DNA from: Istiophorus platypterus
Taxonomy: Eukaryota; Chordata; Actinopteri; Istiophoriformes; Istiophoridae
Length of the DNA: 64,000 nucleotides
Assembly (NCBI GenBank): GCA_016859345.1
Contig: CM029121.1
Location: 5,774,029-5,838,028, forward strand
Direction: 5' to 3'
Shown one piece after another: positions 1-13,600 of this stretch. The notes under the pieces were generated by a model. The model saw only the letters and a list, made by a program, of their open reading frames with translations. It was not told the origin of the DNA and did not search any database. The stretch's first letter is position 1. Each line of letters opens with the position of its first letter. Both the position numbers and the translations under genes were made by a program.

Positions 1-1416
1 TGCTTTTAGGCATATTCGAGTAACTGTAATAATCACTGCCACTGTGAATTATTTGTCATACTCTGCATTATCTCTACATGATAGCTCGTCCACAAATCAT
101 TTACTGCTCTTTTACAGATCATGTGTTGTATTTGTGCAAGACTGCTGCACAACAGCTACCGTATATGCTGTCTTTCCCTGTTTTAAAGTTATTGCATAAT
201 GTTGTACGGTCATTCCCTGGGGGACTCTTTCTCCTCCTAAAGTCCCAGTGAGCCGCCATACTTCTTACAACAACATCCCAGAAGATTCTGTCTCTCTTGA
301 TTTCTCTAACTCCTCATCTGGAGTTATATCTCATCATTGTATCTTTACATATTTACGTGAAACATTTTCCCCTTGCTAATTAAACTGTTCAGTTATTTAA
401 CAAATAATTTAAGTAATGTGGAGAGGGTAAGTCAAAGCATTCGGTTCATATTCCTCCACTTAATATCCAATTTTCTTTGAACCTTTCCTCTTTCTTTTTC
501 TGTCCAGCCACTATGGTGCAGAATTAGCAGGATATTATGTTGTGATGCTGATCTTCAACTCCATAGATGCATTCTTTGGAACACAATAATTTAAGAACAA
601 CACATAGTAGAAACATCATTCTTACACTACTGGCAATCCATATGCAGCATTAAATTTTGGAGAACCTTACCACATAAATTTGCATATTAATGAGGGACCA
701 CAGATTTTCCAGAAATTGCTCTAATTAACATTTAATACGTCCAAATTAATATCAGATGATTAGTGTACAAAGAAAAACTGGTTGGTATGAAAAATCTTTG
801 CTATTTAATGAACCAGTTGACTATTTAAGAGGACACTTATTTTTTCTCATGACACAATAACCCAAGAACAACAAATATTAAAAACTTCATTCTTGCATCG
901 CACATGAGGTGCTCTGTATCGAGTGGATAATCTGGATATATTTTTATGTGCTTCGCTGATTATACCTGCAGATTAATGAGGTAAACTTCTTTTAAACTTC
1001 CGTAGTAATCTTGATGACGGACCACTACTGTTCTTTTGTCATGGAGATGGTTGGAGGTCATAAGACAGTCCAAATGCCACTTGTTCTGTTTTCTAATCTT
1101 CTGATTTCTTTCTGTTGGTTTTTAAGATTATGATGTGAATATTGGTTCCTGCCTCTCTTGACAGTCACACAATCATCTTCTCTTTATTCTCTAATTTATA
1201 TCTCAAATCTTTGTCTGTCTTAATTTTGTATAACAATCATGAAATGTAAATATTCATATCATGTATCAGTCAATTTATTGAAGTACATATAGTATGTATG
1301 TGTATATATGTAAAGTAGTCATTTTTTCACAACACAATGAAAGGACTAATTCTTTACCTGTTAAGAGAACTGATATAATGAGTGTGTGTTCTCTGTTTTC
1401 GCTTTGTTTCTCTTAG
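1..1416 (+). other. aars1 intron (partial)
   Basis: This AT-rich sequence precedes the first visible aars1 exon and should be the 3' part of an intron. I see no open frame or recognisable repeat in it. The acceptor of the 1417 exon lies at its end. Confidence 0.7.
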
Positions 1417-1611
1417 GATGGAGGAGGCTCGCATCCTGCCTGGTAGCATGAAGGATAACTTCTGGGAGATGGGAGACACTGGTCCCTGCGGTCCCTGCAG
1501 TGAGATCCACTACGACCGCATCGGAGGGGGGAGAGACGCCGCTCACCTTGTGAACATGGATGATCCCAATGTCCTGGAGATTTGGAACCTGGTGTTCATC
1601 CAGTTCAACAG
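1417..1611 (+). CDS. aars1: aars1 exon: catalytic core segment
   Basis: The acceptor is TTCTCTTAG and the donor AG|GTAACA. The 195-base exon begins with the last base of a split codon, then reads MEEARILPGSMKDNFWEMG and continues through GPCGPCSEIHYDR to NLVFIQFN. This is the highly conserved AlaRS active-site region between class II motifs 2 and 3. It ends with two bases of an Arg codon. Confidence 0.96.
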
Positions 1612-4600
1612 GTAACAGACTCACACACATGGAGACACTGATGAGATTACATAAAAGTTCTTAAAGGACTGTGTATTTACCTCACAAATCCATTGAGTGT
1701 AGATATACAGGCCAGCACCTTTTATTTCTAATGAAATTAAATAAACAAATTATGCTTTAGCAGGAGTGTGAATATACTTTGTTTGCAGTGCCTTGCAGAA
1801 TAATGTTGAATTTCGCTCCTGCACTGCAGAACAAATGGTGCCCTGTGTGAGGCTCTGAAGATACCAGATTTATCAAGATATCCATGCATAATAACACAAA
1901 TTAATAATTTTGAATCATTAATTTTAATTTTAAAAATGCTCTCTTTCAAATTCGAAATTGTTTTTTTGTTTTGCACTTTTCTTATTACTACTTGCCAAGC
2001 AGATAGGCAGTGTGATAGTAGCTAGCGAGTTGTATAAGACCGTTCCCACTTGCAGTAGACAATCGCAGAGTAATTACTGCAGCTTGTAAGCCACAGGTGG
2101 AAACCATTCACCTGTGCACTCGTGCCAGCACCACAGCTATTTTTGTTTGCAACAATTCGTTTAGACCCACTGGGCAGGGCTTATTCATTAGCAACAAAAT
2201 GAATCCCCAGACACCCCAGATGTATGGAGCTGAAGCTCCCCAGAGGCTACTTGAGCCAATCCTGAGGGATGTGGTCACTGGCCTCTTTCGCCTCTCTACA
2301 GAGGAACAAGAGAGGCTCGATAGTTACAGTCCAAGTGACTGCCACGCTCCGCTACAGGAACTCACCGATAACCCAAACAATCCAGTCAGGAAGCCAGAGC
2401 GTACCATTCAAGATCTGGTAGGTGAATTGTTCCCGGTCTATCAGCGCAAAGCCTGTTTGCAGGCCGCAGAGCAGCAAACAGAACTTGCTCGGCTGCAGAG
2501 GGAAAACTCCAGCCTGTGGCAGGAAGTGAACACCACCCAGGCTGAGTTGGACCAAACGCAGGGAGATTTTGATCTCCTGCAAATAGAGGTCCGCACTGCT
2601 CAAAGAGCAGCAGAATCCAGGCGCGAGGAGAACTGGTCCGGTCTGATAAGTATTGGCACCGGCCCAGCAGCCCAGGAAGCATGTGACGACGTCCCTGGGC
2701 TAGAGGAGGTCGCCCCCACAGGCTCAGACAGCTTACGCCATCTCCACCCAGATGACCCACAGGACCAGGAACCTTGTGCCTCATCGTCAAGCGAGATATG
2801 TCTGTCTCGGAGGCTGGAGACCCTGCAGCTGTCAAACACAGCATGAAAGAAGGAGGGAACTAGGAACAGAACCACTCCTAGCGGGGTAACCTCCAACTTA
2901 GCGACTACCAAGCGCCCCCATCAGGTCGCTCTTGGGACCCATGCCCCCTTTAATCTTCAGTTACACTCGCTTTAACAGGAAAGGGGGTGGCTATTCCCAC
3001 GCCCAAGATGGCGTGAATGCCCACTAGCCTGCGAGCTGTACGCACCACGCAGCACACACGCGCATGTCAGTCGCACTCCCTCCCCACCACAGCGGAGAAG
3101 AAATCGTCCTCATCGCTACAGCGACCTGAGCGAATTGGGAAACTCAGACTCAGACCGCTCAGTGGTCATACCACAGCCGTGGCTTGTGCACCCACAGATT
3201 GAGTCCCTTGCTAAGGACATGTGGACAGAGTGTTTCGATCCAGCCAGCCGAGACGCCAACATTGACTTTCCTATTGCCACGTCGCATGAGAAGCTTATGT
3301 TGATCTGGAAGACCACAGCGAGGAGTGTCCATGTGTTCATGGAGACGCTACCGCCTGACATCCGAGACTGCTACTTGACACTGTGGAAGGCCCTGCGTGA
3401 AGAATACTCGCCATATATCGACGAAGCCTCTGCCGCCCTCAGCACCTTTGCCATCTTGCAAAAGAAGCATGAGTCCGCTCAGGATTACTACAGGTGTCTG
3501 AGAACCGCGTACTTCCAAGTACACAACGCACCAGGCCTGGAAGATGACCAAAATTTTAAGTCCTTGTTCCTCCACAACTTCCTTGAGAGCCTGCGTTATG
3601 ATGTCATAATGTACTGCAGAACCCGTGGCCTCAGTATGCAGGACATTAGGAAGTACGCGCAGTACGGCCAGTTTGAGCGGTCCCCCAGCCTCCGGATCAA
3701 TGGGGGGATGTTGTACCTCACGAACAGACTTTAGACAAAGAACGCACACCCAAACCTGAAACTCAGCTTAAGGAACCAAGGAGAAAGTGGCGTGGGAACA
3801 CCCTGAGCCCCCCTAGAGGGAGGGACATGCAACAGGAAATGGAGAGTTTGATCCGGAGGTGTATTACAGAGGTGGTATTCCACCTCTGCAATACTTATCA
3901 GTTACACCCGCTTCCATGCCCCCTCCTGAGCCTGAGCCTGGCTCTGACCTCCTTATGCCACCTGTGAGCCCTCAGTCAGCTGCCAGCCGGCAACCACGAG
4001 TCTCTGCACAGCCGTGAGTCATTCCTCTGGTTGTTGAAGAACACAAGCGCAGCCTTGTACAGTCCCCGGGTCGTTGGAGGCATGCACCTCAATGGCACCT
4101 TAGCCCTGGACGCACTCCAGGCACTCTGGTGGGAGAAATCTGCCATCAGTCAGGAACTGTACAATGACTTGTGCCAGCTTGACCCTCCTCCTCTTATCGG
4201 CAAAGCCACTGCCTGCTTTCCGCGCAGACCCCGCAGACACGGTCCAAGCAATCGGAGTGTGTGTCCTCTCCATGCAGATTGGGAGTAAGGAAATTGTGTA
4301 CTTTGTGAGCGTGGTTCCTCACCTCCAAACCCCATTCTTCATGGGGGCTGACCTACTCGTCAGACTTGGCGCCCAGCTGGACACGGCCAACCAGGTCCTG
4401 TGGTCCCAAGCTGATGTTCGAAAGCACTCTGTTAGTTTGGCCACCCTTGGGCTCCTCCTTAGCAGTTGGGTCATCATGGCAATTATTGCACATAGCATGT
4501 ACTGGCACATACAAACCCTACAAACCAGACTGGACGTCCTCCATTTCATCTCACTGTGATTTGCATACCAGTCTGTGTCCACCTCACAGGCTCACTCCAG

Positions 4601-7600
4601 TCCTCCCAAGGAGTAAGCCACATAACCACCCTTCACCTTCCTTTCCTCTTTTCTTTTTTTTTTCCCTGTTCCTCTAGTGAACAGCTGCAACAATCTAAAA
4701 GCAACAAAGAATATGGAAATCTTGATTGATATTATGTCTTGACATTAGAATGTATCTAATGTGATGAAAACGCTTGCCCAGAGTTAGCCTCAGAACTGCA
4801 CAGATGCTAAAGCCCTCTGCATTGTAGGAACTGCATGGACTGTAACATCCTGCTGAAACGCAGGAACACACGGACTTTGAAGACCAAGTTACGCACAACC
4901 TACAGAACTGTTCAGCCCTAAGTTGATCCAAAGACTGCAACCGGCATCCCAGCCTTCAGATCCAAGTTGTGCCTCACCAGCAGACTTCAGACAAAGAAGG
5001 CCTACAGGCACACCCAAACCTGAAACTCAGCTAAGACCACATGTTGCTACCCGAGGAAGACAAAGAACTCAGCTGAGCAACCCCCAACACGGGGGTGTCA
5101 TTTGTCAACACAAATGACACGGAGGACAAATTAAACACACTGCTTCACCTGCAAAAGAGTAAGAGGCTTATAGCTCTGGGCAGATGTTAGTAACTAGTGT
5201 GTGTTAAACTACTGCTGTTGCAATATTGTGAAAATGTTGTTTGTGCTGTTTCTATTTATTCAGTATGTCACCAGACTTGAGTGAACTATAATTCCGTCCG
5301 TCTGCAGCAGATCAATTTTGTCTTGCTATGCACTTGAGATCGAGACCAGTACTTTCGGTCTTAGTTAAAGGTCCAGACTCACTCCGCTCATCAGCTGAGC
5401 CAAGCGAGTTTGTGCGTTACATAGATAAATACTGCCCCTCGATCACGATCACCAGAACGTTGCTGCTGAATACCAATATTTCCAAAATATTGGCATTTCT
5501 AAGTGAACACCCCCTTTGAGACTGCATCCAATATTTGGTTATTGGTCTGGGTTTTCCCAGTGCTTCCCCGTTTATTAATAATTTTGATTAATAAGATTCA
5601 TTGATTTTTAATAATAATTAATAATTATCTTTGATCATTATTATTTATTGCTAATAACCAAATTTCGCTCCTGCACTGCACAACAAGGCTTCTTTGTGAT
5701 AGGGGGAAAAATGTAGATACCAGACCATGCCTTAGGATAATCTTCACAGAATGCTCAGAGAAACTACAGTATCTACCAGTAAAATGTGTTCTCTCTGCTT
5801 TCTTATCTATTTGAACTAGTTACAGATGTATAGATAACTAGTTGAAAAAACAGGCTAAACCTAGCTTTAGTTTAGCTATGGCTTCCTCTATTTTACAAGC
5901 TAGCTCTAACTCATTATACCCTCTTACTTTAGCTGTTTAGTTAGCTCTCTTTCTATAGCAGATGGTACAGTGAGTACAATGACAAGTCCTATAGCTCACA
6001 GCCTACCACACCACAGTGCGGTAATCACACAAAGTGCAAACACTACAGTTTTGTTTTAAGCTCATTTTTGAAGTTACTGCATATTTAAAAAGCTGACTGA
6101 CAGCAGGTCTTGCAGCATTATATTCCCTGCTATATGCTTATATATGTCCACTGGCTAGACATAAAATGAAAGACCTAGAAATAACTTGTTATGAGTATTA
6201 AGGATCAGGTAGAAGCAGGACAAAAAAGGCTGTTTTACTTTTTGGTTGGTACGGTTCATGTATTTGTCCAAAGATGAGCTGCTAAAACATGTAGACAATA
6301 CAAGCTTAAGACATTTCTGTTTTTAACTATTTTCTATGTTCTGAATGATCAGAGGAAAACACCCTTATTCACATATTTGCGTGAATCTGTTTTGTCATGG
6401 TTAAAAAATAATTTACATAAATAAAGAATCTCTTGTTCAGGTGGTCACAGTCGGGGTATTTGTTCCACACCAGAGTTCAATATAGCATTTTCACACCAGA
6501 ATGGACCGTCCAAACCAAATGGGCAAACACACCAGAGTGTGGGATGTGGGAATTTAGACACTCTGTTCTTACCATTTTTTTGCACATTATGCTGCACATC
6601 CACTGTATCAAGTATACATCCCAACTCACCACGCATTTTCGCAGCTTCTTCTATTGTTTCTCCAGTCCACAGAAATTTGTAGTTGTTTGCGTGCTGTTGA
6701 AACGTAATCAGACTTTATAAATGTCCATCTCAACAGTAAAACTATTTCATGTGAGAGGTTTAAGGTAAATACAAGTAAATTCTGCTGAAGAAACCCAATT
6801 ACTTGGCCATGTAGACCAATTTCCGGTTCCTGAAAGAGAAGATGAAGGACAGAAATGACATGGTTATGAAAAGGTGAAATATTTCGTGTGTTCAGAATAA
6901 GGCAAAGCTTGAAGCAAGTCAAGCAAAACTTTATAATCGTTGTTATACAAATAAATCAGTTTCCACAGTGGAATAGTGTGTTATTTTGTGAAATTCTTAC
7001 ATATCAACACAGTAGGAAAAACCTGTATGCCGTCCCACCACAAGATTGCTTTGTCATACACTCATTTACTGAAGAGTTAATCAGTGTCTTTAACTCGTTT
7101 CCCCCTCCACTCAGAGAGTCAGAGACGGAGCTGAAGCCCCTGCCTAAGAAGAGCATTGACACAGGGATGGGTCTGGAGCGCCTGGTTTCTGTACTGCAGA
7201 ACAAAATGTCCAACTATGACACTGATCTCTTCATCCCATACTTTGAAGCAATTCAGAAGGTACTGAAATGTCCAAGACCTGTAAACAGAATGGAACGATA
7301 AATGTTTGTGGAAAATCTCACGTGTCTGCTAATGCAGTTTTTATTAGGATTATATTATGATAATAATATTAGGGTTTTTATTAGGATAATATTAGATGCA
7401 GAATTTCACAGGTCTCACATATTGCCACACTTGTTTACTCGCTCTAGTGCAACATAATGCAACCTAATTTGTGTTTGTTTCAGGGCACAGGTGCTCGACC
7501 TTATACCGGTAAAGTAGGTGCTGAGGATGCTGATGGTATCGACATGGCCTACCGTGTGCTCGCTGACCATGCCCGCACCATCACCATCGCCCTATCAGAT

Positions 7601-10600
7601 GGTGGCCGGCCTGACAACACAGGAAGAGGGTGAGACATGAACATTTCAGAGCAAAAAATGGAGGAAAATGGAACACCAGAATATATCTGAGGCATATACA
7701 GCTTTTGTAGAAAGTGTAACACAGCATACTGTAATATCAGAATTTGAAGATGCAATATATATGCCTGTCAAATTAGTGTCCTGGTCCTTGAGGTGCATCA
7801 TATTTCAAAATTGTGCAGGGGTGATGTGGTGTCAGTACTGACAAACACGCCACAGAGTTTGTGCAATACTGCAAAATTACACAAGGTTTCAGACAGCATG
7901 GCTATGAACACAAGCTTTTAGAATTCGTTTTTTTTACTCCGTTGTAATTTGTTTTTGTTTCCCCATTTTTAGCTATGTGTTGAGGAGAATCCTTCGTCGT
8001 GCAGTCCGTTATTCCCATGAAAAGCTGGGAGCTCAGAGGGGCTTTTTTGCCTCCCTCGTCAATGTGGTGGTCGATTCCCTGGTGAGATTTTCTGTCTTTA
8101 CTTTCATTATTTTTAATTCAATGCATCCAAAGCTCTGAACAAGTGCTTACAGGCCTTAAATTACATTTTTCAATTCTAAATGACATTTAACAACAACAGA
8201 ATTTAACGTTGCATATTAAACCCATTATTTTTTGAGCATGGAGCCTCGATGGCTAATGGGTGACACATTGAATAAGAGGAGGGCAGCGCACTATTTAAAC
8301 TGGTAGCCGCTTCAGTAGGTGTGTCCTACAATAATAATGAAGTTAAAATAGAGAAAAGTTTTGTATAAATGTAAGAATATGATGATAACTAAACAAGTGT
8401 CACTGAACAAAAAAGATTAAGAGAACTCGTATACAGAGAGAGAAAGGCAGCACCTGTATACTTACTACACTCTCTCATGCCCTACCTGTGTATCAGAGAG
8501 CGATTTGTGCATGTTGCAGGTAAAAATGAAAAAAAAAAAAAAAAACCCAAAACAAAACAGCTGACATATGTAACTCACTCTGTCATGATAAGCAACTTAA
8601 TACTTTGCCATTTTATTTCCAATCTTGTGATGTGAGCAAAGTGATTTTGGCAGTTTAGGAGCAAATAGCTGAAGAACTCCATATGTGTGAAATAGCGTCA
8701 GGTCGAGGGATCTGAGTGCTTTCTATGCCTTTAATTTGACTGAGTGTTTACATTGATCAGTTGAGATGATCGGGAATTCAACAGAATTAATTATGTGGTT
8801 ACATGAAACACTCAAGTGTTTGATAATTAAATGTGTGACATAAGAATTGAATGCGTTTACAGTCCGGTGCCTCACTGTAGAAAAGGTGACATCGTAACTA
8901 GGCAAAGTGAAATAAGTTGTTCATATTAAGGAATTTTCCAGTTTAGTCAGCTGATACAGTAACGGCATGTACCACATGGTTGCCTGGATTTGAAGGAAGA
9001 TGACCAGACATTGTATACAAGAGAAACTAGATTATCAGGCCACTACGCTGCTTTAGAAAAGACCAAACCGCTAATGAATTTCATATTTCTGATTGTTTAA
9101 AACCCATGTATCGTGTTAAGTGATGGTAAAATTATATCATGTATAAAAAGTCCTTTGTGCTTTACTTAGTCTTAAGATGTTCAGTCAGACTGCACTTTTG
9201 CTGGGCAGTAATATTGTGTTGCATTATTATCCTTTAAAAAATGTATGTTGTCCAAATTTAAGATTTCAGGCAAATTGCAGTTAAAACCTTCCAAAATTAA
9301 TTATGCATGATTTTATTTTAGCCACATGAAGTTTTGTTTCATGTCAAGTATACAAATAGAACATAGTTCAATAATTTAACAATTTGATTACTATGTATTG
9401 ATCATTTTGAATGTTTAAATGTGCATATGAACCCACGCGAGTATTTAGAGGTTTTATCATAGCTGGGACACACTTTGAACATCCACACCCCACACAAATA
9501 CATGGCTCTGTAGAGCTCAGATATTTTTGTTGGGTTTTTTTTCCCCCACATAATTAAGCAGTACTGTAAGTAAACACAGTGTCACAGTTCCAGTCAGATT
9601 GGAGTGAAAAACACACAGATATGCAGTATCTATCGGATCAGTGTCATGAGAGAGAATAGATTTTCAATAGTGAGTAAGGACCACCTATTGAGGTTCTGCC
9701 ATAATGTTTGGATGATAATAATATTCATGCTAAGTTCAGCTTTTCAGCACTTCATCAGCTTATAGACACATTACTGCCAACAACCTGACTGAAATAAAAC
9801 GTGTGCACTTGTGTGGTCAAGACGCAAACATGGGTATTGGGACATTCTTAAAGGAGTCTTTAGTGCCTTTAAATTTAGAATTCCATAAACTGTTCAGATA
9901 CTCTGTATTCTGTTTCAGTCACTGTAAAAGCCTATGGTTGTCATCATTTAACATAATAACATCTCACATTCAGTTCAATGTTGAATTGCTATAATGGTGG
10001 CCTCTCTCCTTTCCCTCTTTTCTTTTCTCTCTTCCATCTCATCTCTGCGCTTCTTCCTCTCCAACCCTCCCTTGTCCCATCATCAATCCCCATCTGCCTT
10101 CACTCTTTTCTTTTCTCCAGGGTAATGCTTTCCCCGAGTTGAAGAAAGACCCAGAAATGGTGAAGGACATTATTAATGAGGAGGAGGCACAGTTCCTGAA
10201 AACCCTCAGCAGGGGGCGCCGTATCCTCGATAGGAAGATCATGAGTCTGGGAGACAGCAAGACCATTCCAGGTGAGAGAGATTTGAAGGGAAGTTTTATT
10301 ATTTGTATGTATGCACATGACATGTCCTACCTGATTTTAGTTGCAAGAGCTTAGCTTTATGTTAAGATCATCATTTGTTTTAAAAATCAGTTGTTTCATA
10401 GACAAAATTTTTCCTCTGTTTTTAAAAAGTCCAGTGCACCATTTTTGTTTATTTTCGCTGTCTGATCTCTCCTTACCACCCACGCTTTCTCTCTTTGCTC
10501 TGCTCTGCATCGCTGCTTCCCACCTTCCATTGTTTTTTCTCTTTGAATCCAATCAGAATGTTTTTTTGACATTATGGATCTGTCTCCTTCAATTTATCTG

Positions 10601-13600
10601 ACAGTCATGCATGATGTCTCAATCTTCCTTATACATTTACTAAAATTACTCTGATTGACATCCAACTTTCATTGAAAACATCCTCAAGGGCTGTTAGTAT
10701 ACACTGTATTTGATTTCTTTGACATTGTTGTCTATCTATAAATCATCTTCTCTTTGTCCCAACATCTGACAGCATTATTTGTGCATTCAGCCAAAATAAG
10801 ACACCACAAGTACCAAAATACAAGTTTAACAGGCAGTGTCCTTGCAAAATGCATTTTGCATGGTTGGAATTGGAATAACAGAACACACCTGAAACTTCAC
10901 ATCTAACTTCTCGCTGATTGACCAAAATGATGACTGCATTGTTTTTTATTGCACTGCTTTGTTTGAATCAAGGACATGGGTATTCAAGCATTGCTGCTTC
11001 AGACAGACACCTCTCCAGCATTTCAGGCAGCATCTTCTCTCTCTCTCTGCATCCAGGCGACACAGCATGGCTGTTGTATGACACATACGGCTTCCCTCTG
11101 GACCTGACCTCCCTCATTGCTGAGGAGAAAGGCATGGCAGTGGACATGGCTGCCTTTGAAGAGGAGAAGAAAGCAGCACAGGTGAGGAGATGGAAGGAGG
11201 GGTGGTGTGTGTGATGAAGGAAGTTCTCTTATATTCATTTTGCCCTGAGCTCTTTGTGAGGGAGACGCCACTGAGCAGTGTTTTGTCTACTCCCGTGGGA
11301 ACAATATATTGCCTTGTGTCAGCATTCTGCTGTATTGCACTGTAAGTCAGAATCAGAAGGCGTGCACCTGCTGTTTAAATAACCCTCATTAACTTTAAAG
11401 CCTTTTTAAGCCCTTGTTGTTTGATTTAGCAGAAAGATTTATTTCTTTTCTGTAATAGTGCAATATCACACTTTGGTCCAACACATTGCAGTGAACTAAT
11501 GTCTGTATAGGCTTACTGAGCACTTTATTAGGAATACCATGCTAATACTTGGTAGCACCTCCGTTTGCTCTAACACAGCCTCAGTTCCTTGTGGCCTTGA
11601 TTCCACAAGATGTTGGAAAGTTTCCTTTGAGATTCTGGTCCATGTTGACGTGATAACATCACATCATTTCTGTAGATTTGTCAGCTGCACCTTCATGTTC
11701 TACGACAACATGTTCTACTGGGTTCAGATCTGGTGACTGGGGAGGCCACTGAAGTTCACTGAACTCATTGTCATGTTCATGGCACCGGTTTGAAACTTTT
11801 GCCTTATCCAGCTGGAAGTAGCCTTTAGAAGATGGTAAGCTGTGGTTATAAAGGGCCACATGGTCAGCTACAATACTCAGACAGGCTCTGGCATTCAAAC
11901 CATGGTTGACTGGTATCAAGGGGCCAAAGTTACACCACCGCCACCACCAGCCTGGACTGTTGACACAAGGCAGGTTGGGTCCATGGATTTGTGCTGTTGA
12001 CACTAGACTGACACGACTGTCTGCAAGATTAATCGAGATTAATCAGATCAGACTACATCTTTACAGTCTTCAACTGTCCAGTTTTGGTGAGTTTCTGTTC
12101 TTGTTTGACAGGAGTGGAGCCCAACGTGGTCTTTTGTTGTTGTAGCCCATCTGCCTCAAGGTTGGATGTGATGTGCACATGTGCACATGGGTTTGTTTTT
12201 TACACCACTCTGAGTAAACTCCAGAGATGATGTGTGTGAAAAATCCAAGTAGTTTAGCAGTTTCAGAAAAATATTCTACCCAGCCTTTCTGGCACCAACT
12301 ATCCTGCCACGGTCAGAGTCACAAAGATCACATTTTTTTTTCCCCAGTTCTGATTTTGATGTGAACATTAACTGAAGCTCCTGACCTGTATCTGCAGGAT
12401 TTTGTGTGCTTCACTGTTGCCACATGATTGGCTGATTGGATAATTGCATGAACAAGCAGATATATAGGTGTTCCTTAAAAAGTGCTTGGTGCCATGTAGA
12501 CTGATTTACCAGTTTATTACATACACCTGTTGAAACTAAGTCCATTTAATACAAAACCCTACACAAAATTCTAACTTTGAGAAACTTGTAATTTTTTAAG
12601 AAAGTCATCAAATTTAGATTTCTGTTGATTGGATATAGTCCAAATTAGACTGTCAATGACAAAGACACATCTTTTAATTACCAAATATTAATTGTTACCT
12701 TTCTCCATTTATAAAATTGAACTGAAATTTAGATGAACAATTCTATGATTTGCATGGTTATCAGTAATGCTGTAACTATGTCACATCGCCAAAATCACCA
12801 AACGGGTGATTTGACGTGTCAAGTTAGATATTTATAGAGTTTTTGCTAGAACTGGATAACAACACAGACTTGTGTGTCTGTGTGTAGTTAAAGTCCCAGG
12901 GTAAGGGCGCAGGAGACGAGGACCACATCATGTTGGACATCTATGCCATCGAAGAGCTGAGAAACAAGAATATACCCGCTACAGATGACTCTCCAAAATA
13001 TAAATACACTTCGGACGACAGCGGCAACTACGGTTAGTGATGTGCATTTTCACTCAGAGACCTGTAGTTTAGTGGGATGTCTGTATTTCAAGACATTAAT
13101 GTACCTACTTTTGTCCTTTTTGTCTGTTTAGAGTTTCAGCAAGCCTCAGCTAAAGTGCTGGCTCTGCGACATGACCGCGCCTTCTGGGATGAAGTGACCA
13201 CAGGTCAGGAGTGTGGTGTAGTACTTGACCAGACGTCCTTCTATGCCGAGCAGGGCGGACAGACATTTGACGAGGGCTTCATGCTTCGGGAAGACGACAG
13301 CACAGAGGATGTAAGTGCATAAAAAAAAAAAAAAAGTAAACTACAATGAAAACAGAGAGTGGATGCAAGTGCTTGTCGGTGGTTTGTAAGGAGCTCCAAT
13401 GATGCTGATTGAATTGTAAAAAGAGCTCTGAGGACTAAAGAAACCCTTATTAGGATAATTTTCCCAAACTACATTGTAGTACAAACAAAAATCTAAGTAT
13501 TTGCCAAAGCTGAAAAACAAATTCCGCTTTTCTTCAATTTGAATTGGGGAGAAAAGAGAATAACACCGATCTGATAGCCTGTGAAAATTGTGCTTGCAGG

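Larger units (their letters stand above)
1808..5685 (+). mobile_element. decayed LTR retroelement (endogenous-retrovirus-like) in aars1 intron
   Basis: Between two aars1 exons lie broken gag-like and protease-like frames on the + strand, followed by a probable 3' LTR. A 27-base motif (aatttcgctcctgcactgca core) occurs at about 1808-1834 and again at about 5659-5685, at the end of the 3' LTR. The left copy may be the remains of the 5' LTR end, but a full 5' LTR is not present. No reverse transcriptase, RNase H or integrase is visible, so pol appears deleted. The reading direction is the same as aars1. The left boundary is uncertain. Confidence 0.65.

Noticed and set aside
1835..1855. tggtgccctgtgtgagg as a tRNA primer-binding site
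   Set aside because: It starts TGG as expected, but beyond the first seven or so bases I cannot match it to a specific tRNA 3' end, and the 5' LTR itself is not intact.
2199..3734. Possible domesticated gag gene
   Set aside because: The two halves are in different frames with a stop between them, the second has no ATG at its left edge, and the rest of the element is decayed, so there is no sign of preserved coding function.
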